Of a stretch of 64,000 nucleotides of DNA, positions 56,651 through 64,000 are shown piece after piece. How positions within the stretch are numbered: the first letter of the stretch is position 1; the number at the start of each line of letters is the position of its first letter. The stretch is taken from positions 230,164-294,163 of the forward strand of contig WTPW01000082.1 of NCBI GenBank assembly GCA_009809945.1. Direction: 5' to 3'. Origin of the DNA: Gigaspora margarita (lineage: Eukaryota > Glomeromycota > Glomeromycetes > Diversisporales > Gigasporaceae). The position numbers were made by a program, and so were the translations under genes. The notes under the pieces are model-generated. The model made no database searches and had not been told where the DNA came from. It saw only the letters and a program-made list of their open reading frames with translations.

Positions 56651-59050
56651 TCATATATTAGTATTTTTTCAGTATGCAGTTATTGTTTATAAACATCGCT
56701 GCCAAGATCTAGGTGGAAGAAGTTTTAAAAGAAAGACAGTAGTCATAACTGGTTGTAGATCCACACTTGTGATCTATTCTTTGGGTCAACAGAAACCTTA
56801 GTAATAGTGAGGCGAAATCTACTCTGGCAAGTCACAGATTATGATAATCCAGAAAAAAAGCATAAACAACTTCAAAAAAAATTGCAGTAAGTTCCCAGAT
56901 ATATAGCTATAACAACAGATATTTGAACAACTTCTACAAATGAAAAGTTATTTATAGCTATTACAATTCATTATTTAAATCAATTATCGAAATAAGACAT
57001 GTTCTTCTCGATTTTATTTTTATAAAGAATATGCATACATTGCAAATGCTATAAAAGACTGTCTTGAAAATATGCAGCAATAGGACTCTGAAATATACAT
57101 AGATAGGTCAGGTTAATTATAGGGTTACTAAAAACGGAAAGGTCTGCAGAAAAAAACTTCAAAAATAAGCAAAAAAATTACTATAAATAGAAAGATCTGC
57201 ATAAAAATCTCAAAAATAAGCAAACTCATACCTGACCTATCTATGTATATTTTGGGGTCCTGCAGCAATCAATATAGTGCTTTAACTATATCTTAAATCT
57301 TGCTATCCAATGTATTTTAAGGATTGTAGAAAGCAAAATAGAAAAGTTATTATATATATTAAAATTTTAATATTTTATGCATTCTATATTATATAATTTA
57401 TTTGTATTATATTGTTATAAAACAAATTTCATCTTTGAATAAACTAGAAGATTCTAAAGATTATCTCTAGTACAAGTAGATATGGAATAACAAATGTTTT
57501 TTTATACTTTTATACTTTTATATTTTTATACCTTTATACTTTTGTACTTTTCTAAAAGATATATAAACTTTAGCTTTTTACCATTTTACCTATTAGACTC
57601 AGATATCCCCTTCTTTTTTCTAATGTTTAGAAATGGTTATCTATCTTGAATATTATATCATAAATAAATAAAATATATTTTGCCAAATAAATACTCTCTT
57701 GTTCTTTAATTAATATATATACTGAACTGCTCTAGTGAAGTAATATTCCACTTGCATACCACTTCATATCTTCTCTGACCCTTATAAGATTTCTGTCACT
57801 GTTTGTTGTATTGCAAGTACTATATTGAAGACTAGTCACTTATAACAATATATTTAATAATAAGTCAAAGCTAGAGATATCTTGTGCAAGATTGCAAAAT
57901 TATTATATCCATGATTTGTGTGTTATATGTCATATTTTATATGAAAAATAACATTATTTGATTAAAAATTGTTAATAATCAATGATTATTATGAAAAGTT
58001 GTACAATATAATCTCATATGTGCATAATGTATATTTCTAGTTAAAGTACAGTTATGTTAATGCATATTAGAATATTTTTTTGTATTAACTCTAATCAATT
58101 CTTGTAATGCTCTCTATTTATATTTTTTTATTTTAGTTGTACAAATTGATAAAAGTATTAGAGAGTCATGAAAACACTACAAAAAGTTAAAGCTATCAAC
58201 TGTATTGAAGCTAATTTTTTTTTTTTGTTAATGTCAAGTACAGGAATAGAATAGTAAGTTACAATTATATCAAGATGATATATAAAGAAATACTATATTT
58301 AAAATTCATAACTAATCATCTAATAATTTATGCAATAGGACAAGCCTATCACTTGCAGTCAGGGCTAACTATTGAACCACTACAAAAAGAAGATATGACA
58401 TTTCATCTCATACTTTTCTATTTTAAACTAAAAGATTAAATTTTTAGTTTAAGAAGGCTAGAGGAAACCAAGAAGCTAATTCTTGATATAGCAATATGGT
58501 AGAACTCTACCTTTTATATGTGTGAGCAAGCATAAAAGCTGCATATAGTATTGGATGCTATATATTTTGCTAAAACAAAATTATGCCAATATATTTTGGC
58601 TGAGAATAAATGAAAATAATAGAATATCTTTTTAAAGTTTTATTACCTTTTGCTAATGATAGTATATTTTTAGTATTAAATATATTTTTATAAATAGCAA
58701 GTATTATAAAACAAAAAATAACAGGTTTAATTCAATTTAGCAACCATATTTATGTCATCATCAGAATATTGACACTATCAATGTCTGTTCTTCTTTATTA
58801 TTTATTCTTTGAATTACTTGAAAAAAACAAGACAAAATAATAATATACTAGAATGGATAAAGCATAGATACAAAGCTGCTTCAATTAAATTTCTAGAATA
58901 TTGTCAAAAAACAAGTGTTTTACATATTTCATCAGTTATATTAGATCCAAGGATTAAAATTTGATACTTTGAAGAACTTGGATAGTTATTTAAACTTATT
59001 TATCAAATTAAAGATATGTAAGTTAGAATTTTTTTCAAAAATAAGGTCTA
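56651..59050 (+). pseudogene. hAT transposase 1, degenerate, with MITE insertion
   Basis: In order on the plus strand: RRNLLWQVTDYDNPEKKHKQ (56812-56870), IAITTDI then stop (Trp expected) then TTSTNEK..FIAITIHYLNQ (56905-56985, the TTDxWTS block with the first catalytic Asp), then CLENMQQ. After the MITE, CFNYILNLAIQCILRIVESK (57283-57345, the CxxHxLNL block with His eroded to Tyr). Much later LLPFAND (58636) and SSVILDPRIKI then YFEEL (58932-58975, the ILDPRFK block). Numerous stops and AT-rich expansions separate the blocks, and the C-terminal dimerisation domain is missing. The element is dead. The MITE at 57082-57261 splits the frame exactly. Confidence 0.75.
57082..57261. mobile_element. 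180-bp foldback MITE, copy 2
   Basis: Ends aggactctgaaatatacata and tatgtatattttggggtcct, exact 8-bp TSD gcagcaat at 57074-57081 and 57262-57269. Without it, the surrounding hAT transposase reading continues. Same length and arm structure as 16835-17014. An 8-bp TSD suggests hAT mobilisation, though the AGGACYC ends are not the usual CAGNG. Confidence 0.9.
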
Positions 59051-59054
59051 GTAA

Positions 59055-59240
59055 TATGAATCGAAAATTGATTAATCAATTAATTGATCAAGGTGGTAAC
59101 TAATTGATTGACTATTACAACTAATTGATTAATCGATTACCAACTAATTGATTAATTGATTAATCGATTACCAACTAATCAATTAATTGATTAACGGATT
59201 ATTCAATTATTTGATTAACTGATTAATAGATTAGTTATTT
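59055..59240. repeat. Minisatellite of taattgattaatcgattacc units
   Basis: About five variant units, 20-31 bp, built from attgatt/aatcaat/atcgatta. Highly self-complementary. Confidence 0.75.
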
Positions 59241-59278
59241 AATTAAATAGAATAAATAAATAGAGCTCAAGATTCAAG

Positions 59279-59306
59279 TTTAATAATAATAATAATAATA
59301 ATAATA
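59279..59306. repeat. (TAA)n microsatellite
   Basis: About nine uninterrupted taa units directly left of the foldback at 59308. Confidence 0.9.
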
Positions 59307-59307
59307 A

Positions 59308-59941
59308 GAGAATATAAATTTGTTGCACTTGTAACATGTTGCACCCATGATTCGACCAATCAAATCGCTCAATTTTGTAGACAAAAATTTTTTTTTAAAA
59401 ATTAAAGGTTTTACTTAATAAAATTTAATATATATAAAATAGCACACTATATAATGTAAAATTTTATTCTGAACAACTTTTTCTAAGTTACAAAAATAGA
59501 TTTTCTTAGTAAAAAAAGATGTTTTATAAAAAAAAACAAAATTTACAAAAGTTAGCACAAATAAACCCTTTTTTTACTAAAACAATCAATCCTTTTAGCT
59601 TAGAAAAAGTTTTTTAGCATAAAATTTTGTATATAATACTTAAAATATAAATATAGATTAAATTAGTAAACAAAAAGTTCTATATGTGCTAACATTGGAA
59701 ACTTTGTTTTTTCTTATAAAATGCCTTTATTTACTAAAATAATCTATTTTTGTAACTTAGAAAAAGTTGTTCAGAATAAAATTTTACACTATATATCTTG
59801 TTATCACTTATTTATTTTTTTAGATTTTACTAGTAAAATTTTTAGTTTTTTAAAAAAATTTTTTTTGTCTACAAAATCGAGCAATTTGATTGTCGAATAA
59901 CAGGGTGCAACATGTTGCAGGTGTGACAAATTTCTATTCCC
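59308..59941. mobile_element. Foldback element (~630 bp), ttgcacttgtaacatgttgc ends
   Basis: The left gaatataaatttgttgcact-tgtaacatgttgcacccatg pairs with the inverse of the right cagggtgcaacatgttgcag-gtgtgacaaatttctattc. Further in, cagaataaaattttacacta-tat matches the inverse of its partner on the left. No ORF. The gtgcaccc-like motif is shared with the Mutator-like MITE at 44870, but no clean TSD was found. Confidence 0.7.
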
Positions 59942-60904
59942 TAATAGTGAAACTTTATAAAATTGATTTTATTAGTAGATGAAATTAAACCTGACAAAAT
60001 GATGAAACTATTGATAAAATTATTTTGATCCAGTGATGGGAAATTCCGGTTTCCAGTAAAATTTTTACTGGAAAGGAAACTGGAACATTGGAATACTATT
60101 GGAACTAGAGTTAGAACCAAGATGATTTTTTCAATCCAGATATAACTAGAATTAAAAAAAATGAATCTGGATTAATTTTATTTAAATCCGGATATAAATA
60201 TATTTGGATTAATCCAGATATAAATCTAAATCCGGATACAAATCTAAATCTGGATACAAATCTAAATCTGGATACAAATCTAAATCNNGATACAAATCTA
60301 AATCNGGATATATAAATCTATATACGGTTAAATAGCAATGANGTAACTTCGTTCATCAGAATTTCAGTTATATTTTGTACCAAACACAATCTATCTAATT
60401 TATTAGGGATTGTGCNTNATACAAAATATAAGTGAAACCCAATGGCATGTTTTCTTTTGATAGTACACATATCCGGATTATATATTATATCCAGATTATA
60501 TCTTGTATCCGGATTATATGTGGTATCCAGATTGTATATTGTATCCGGTTATATATTATATCCGGATTGTATTATATCCGGATATAGTTGGTTCAAAAAA
60601 TTGAATCCGGATTTGTTTAAAAACCGGATTAATCCGGATATAAATATAAATCCGGATTCATCTACTACCTCTAATTGGAACAACCAATAGAATACTGGAT
60701 CACTAAAACATTGAAATTTTGATGGAACATCAGAAATTTATTCCAAAATTGATTTTAGTATTCCAGTATAACAAATAAATCAATAGGTTCAACCAAAAAA
60801 AATTTTTCCAACTATATTTAATTATTATTTATATATTTTTATTTTAAATTTTAAATTGCTATTTATTTATTTTTATATTATTAAATATCATATTTGAATT
60901 ATTA
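59942..60904. other. 5' region of hAT element 2, with hairpin minisatellite
   Basis: cagtgatgggaaattcc at 60033 has the form of a hAT left terminus and precedes the transposase frame on the same strand; no matching right end was found. 60140-60660 is a minisatellite: 18-bp gatacaaatctaaatctg units in the first half, and tatccggattatat-type units of opposite polarity in the second. Several N bases (60287-60420) mark assembly ambiguity. The ORF at 60442-60690 comes from this repeat. Confidence 0.5.
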
Positions 60905-63142
60905 TAGTGCCAGAGCTAGATGATGAAGATGATAATATTTCTCAAGCATCATTTTCTACACAATCAAATGCATCAACTTCTGCAAGTGGTACATCAAAAT
61001 GATTGTGTACTAATTCTGAAAAAAATACTAAAGTACAATTAACTATAAATCAGTATATTGGAAGAAATCTTCTTTCAAATAAGATAGACACATTTTTTAA
61101 ATTGTTGTTGCATATGACAATTTCAAATAGATGGGCATTTCATTGGATAGAAAATCAGAAAACAATTGAATTTTTTAATTTTATTTCACCTTTATTAGAA
61201 TTACCAAGTCGAAAAACTTTTTAGCTGATAAAATTTTAAAGAATTCTGCAGAAAGTATACAAAATAATATAGAAGTTGCTGCTAAAGTAGACAAACATGG
61301 TGTTTCTGTTTCACTTAATGGATAGAAAAATGTTGTTAAACAGAACATTTTGGGTTTAGTAATTACAAAATCTGATGGATAAGTATTAATATGGGGAGCA
61401 AAAGATATTAGTGGAGATCGTGGAAATACTAATGTAGCAATTAAACATATTAGTGCATTTTTAAATGAAACTCAAGCAAAAAATATAAAAATAAATACTG
61501 TCATCACAGATTCAGCTTCCTCTTACAATGCAGCTCGGTAAGAATTTTTTTAAGTTTTAATTTTTAAATTTTATATTAAACTAAAAAATAACAATATTTT
61601 GTTATTTAGAAAACAATTGAGACATATATATAATGATATAGTTTTTTTGCCTTGCTTTGCACACTAGGCAAATCTTTGTGTAGCAGATATCCTTAAATCA
61701 TCACCGAAATTACTTGAAACTTCTAAAGATGCAATTGCGATTGTTAAATATTTTAATGTATCAACAAAATTTACAAAAGATCTTCATGATAAACAAAAAA
61801 GAATATATAACAAATATATTATATTAATACAACCTGGTAAAACACGGTGGAATTCTTATTATTTTTGTTAACAATCAGTTCTTAAAATAAGTGTGCATTG
61901 AAGGTTAGTTTTAATTTTTAATATTAATGTTTATTAAAATATTATTAATTTAACAGTTTATAATTTAAATATTTAGTCTTTAGCAGGGAGAAATAATCTG
62001 AGTGATATAACAGTTGTATATGAGGAAGAAGAGAATAATAGTAACAAACTCATGGCTAGTAAAATTATCTCAATTATTAATGATTCAGATTTTTGGATAA
62101 ATCTTGTAGTGCTAGAAAAGATTCTTTATCCATATTGTGCTGCATTGAACTTACTACAAAAAGATAAGGCTCGATTATATGATGTATTGCATCCTTTTGG
62201 ATACTTTATGCAATATACTTTAGAATATGATGATGACAATTATAGAGAAATAATAACTAGAAGATTAGAAAGATGATGAAAAACATGGGAACAGCCTTTG
62301 CTTATTTTATCTTTTTTTTATATCCATCTTATAAATTACATTTTTTTACATCAGATCCTAAACTTTTTTATATTAATCTTAATAAGTAGGTTCAATATTG
62401 CTATATTAAATGGTTTGGTAAAAATCCAACTTCTATGATACAAAAATTATTAGCATATAAAGAAAATTTTTTTTCATTTAATGAACCTTCTCTATTAGAA
62501 TTAGAACAAACTTCTTTAAATTATTGGTCATTTTTGAGTAGCTCAGTTCCAGAATTATCACAAATAGCAATTAAATTGTTTAGCATATGTGTGAACTCTG
62601 CTTCATGTGAATGGCTATTTTCATCTATGGGTTTTTTACATACTAAAAGACGTACTAAATTAAATGTAAGTTATTTAATATTAATATAATATATATTATT
62701 AATTATTATAAATTTAGTATTCTAAAGTTTTATGGATGGTACAAATTCATAGTGAACTTCAAAGAGAAAAATTTATAGAAATATTAGAGTTGATGATCAA
62801 TGAGTTAAAAATAATAGAGTCGCAGTACCTGTAGGTGATGAAAAAATTGATGACATTGTGTTAGAACTACCAGAATTGGATGCAAATGATATTGATAATG
62901 AAAGTTATAATGAAGATAATAAAAATATAGATGACTTTATTAAACTATGGTTTGAGGGATTAGATGAAGAAGATATAAGTAAAGATGATATTTCAAATAA
63001 TGAAATTGATAAAAATTTAAATGAATTACTTAATATACAAATTCATCCTGCAGATAATGATAATGCAAAATGGGATTTAACAACTTTATTTAAATCTCAA
63101 TTAGTGGCACCTAATTTTTTTTCCAATATGTTGTCATTGTAA
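60905..63142 (+). pseudogene. hAT transposase 2, nearly complete but interrupted
   Basis: Recognisable blocks in order: Ser/Thr-rich N-terminus; TFFKLLLHMTISNRWAFHWI (61090-61150); LPSRKT then a stop-interrupted NSAESIQNNIEVAAKV; SVSLNG then stop (Trp expected) then KNVVKQNILG (61305-61350); SDG..VLIWGAKDISGDRGN; INTVITDSASSYNAAR (61492-61541); LPCFAH then stop then ANLCVADILKSSPKLLE (61650-61710, CxxHxxNL block); PGKTRWNSYYF (61834-61866); LYPYCAALNLLQKDKARLYD (62125-62185). Then the hAT C-terminal dimerisation domain, LNYWSFLSSSVPELSQIAIK and SICVNSASCEWLFSSMGFLH (62515-62640), and an acidic tail ending NDNAKWDLTTLFKSQ. Short introns are likely near 61540-61610 and 62664-62720. At least four in-frame stops and one frame change indicate inactivity, but it is the youngest-looking transposase here. 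Confidence 0.8.
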
Positions 63143-63442
63143 TTTACATAATCGATATCTTTTGGTTATCAAATAAAGAATTTTTTTGTAAAATCATAAA
63201 TTTATATTGACATTACTAGTAATTTTGTACTTTAAAATGTTATTATATATATATAGTAAGGTATTTGAGAAAACTTAAAATGAATAAAAAATCATTTGTA
63301 CATATATATATATATCAATTAGCTGAAGTAGCACAAGCAGAATTGGGTTGTGCTCAAGTTCTATTTTTTTTATAATAGATCGACCAAAAAATCAAAAAGA
63401 TATAAAAAATTAAAAGAATTCAAAAATCTATAAATTAATATA

Positions 63443-63705
63443 CAGTATTTACATGAAATAACACACACTTATGCATTATTTTGAGGGGATGCACATTATT
63501 TCTAGTATACGCATAGGCGTTATTTTGGGGTAAAGGTCTAATTTCTACAAAATTGTATGTTATATATGCATGATGCATAATTCGCCATGTGGAGTATACA
63601 TTATTTTGGGACGCACATGGGCGTTATTTTGAAACAAACTATGCTATTTTAAGAAAATGCCAATTTCAAAATAATGCCTATGTGCATTATTTCGCGTAAA
63701 TATGG
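63443..63705. mobile_element. TA-flanked MITE (263 bp), 'gaaataacgc' type
   Basis: Ends ta-cagtatttacatgaaataac and cattatttcgcgtaaatatgg-ta. The interior repeats gcattattttg / gcgttattttg motifs in both orientations. Same subfamily as 26906-27020. Confidence 0.75.
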
Positions 63706-63719
63706 TAAGCTGATTAAAC

Positions 63720-63855
63720 AAATTAAAGAGAGATAGAGAGAAAGAGAGAAAAAGAGAAAGAAAGAAAAAGAGAGAGAAAGAAAAAGAGAGGAAGAGAGAA
63801 AAAAAGAAAGAAAGAAAGAAAGAAAGAGAGAAAGAAAACGAGAGAAAAAAAAAGG
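63720..63855. repeat. GA-rich microsatellite
   Basis: Imperfect agag/aaag tract of about 135 bp. Confidence 0.9.
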
Positions 63856-63978
63856 AGTGGGAGTAAAAATAGTACTAGTACAAAATGGGGGTTTTATTTT
63901 AAAATCTTTTTTTCCTAAGCCAATTGTTTTTATCTTGTTTTTCTCTATTTTTTCACCTACTTTTTTTTGAAATTTTAC

Positions 63979-64000
63979 TTTTTTTTTTTTTTTTTTTTTT
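63979..64000. repeat. Terminal poly(T) run
   Basis: The window ends in an uninterrupted T run, either a poly(A) tail of a minus-strand retroposon or simple sequence; the rest lies outside. Confidence 0.7.

Noticed and set aside
59055-59240. CRISPR array
   Set aside because: Units are variable, overlapping and self-complementary with no distinct spacers, in a eukaryotic context.

Overview
This is a eukaryotic, very AT-rich window that is mostly transposon remains. The best fit is an arbuscular-mycorrhizal fungus (Glomeromycotina, Rhizophagus or Gigaspora type). The evidence is: short GT-AG introns, a TKL-type kinase family, a decayed Sel1-repeat gene, FAR1/MULE and hAT transposases, tRNA-headed retroposons and many foldback elements. 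The assignment is an inference; no rRNA or species-diagnostic gene is present.

Layout. 0-4.5 kb: a degenerate ~100-bp tandem repeat and two foldback elements. 4.5-7.3 kb: two retroposons with Pol III A and B boxes, poly(A) tails and target-site duplications (TSDs); one is split by a hAT-type MITE. 7.3-13.7 kb: tandem repeats, an unrecognised broken coding stretch, a small solo LTR and a segmental duplication. 13.7-19.5 kb: broken non-LTR (LINE) retrotransposon pieces on the minus strand (ORF1-like, endonuclease, reverse transcriptase), invaded by foldback elements. 19.5-28.9 kb: nested foldbacks, hAT-type MITEs with exact 8-bp TSDs, a solo LTR and an LTR fragment. 28.9-43.0 kb: the only substantial genes, two convergent paralogues. 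Between them lie mariner-like debris, LTR pieces and a decayed Sel1-repeat pseudogene. 43.0-47.5 kb: MITEs. 47.5-52.7 kb: a decayed MULE transposase split by a 1.9-kb insertion. 53-56 kb: a mariner-like MITE and a large composite inverted repeat. 56.6-63.1 kb: two decayed hAT transposase genes. 63.4-64 kb: a MITE and microsatellites.

The most interesting content is the gene pair. After splicing on conserved GT-AG sites, each gene joins in one reading frame an N-terminal membrane segment, a kinase with all catalytic residues (Gly-loop, VAAK Lys, HRDLHSKN, DFG), a helical region resembling the MLKL N-terminal four-helix bundle, and a second kinase fold that is clearly a pseudokinase (HRD to HRN, DFG to NFC). 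This looks like a RIPK-like kinase and an MLKL-like effector fused in one protein. The plus-strand copy is broken (frameshift, nonsense codon, no good start). The minus-strand copy is nearly intact, with one doubtful base in exon 7.

Exon boundaries, TSDs and terminal repeats were read by hand. No homology search was run, so family names rest on recognised motifs.
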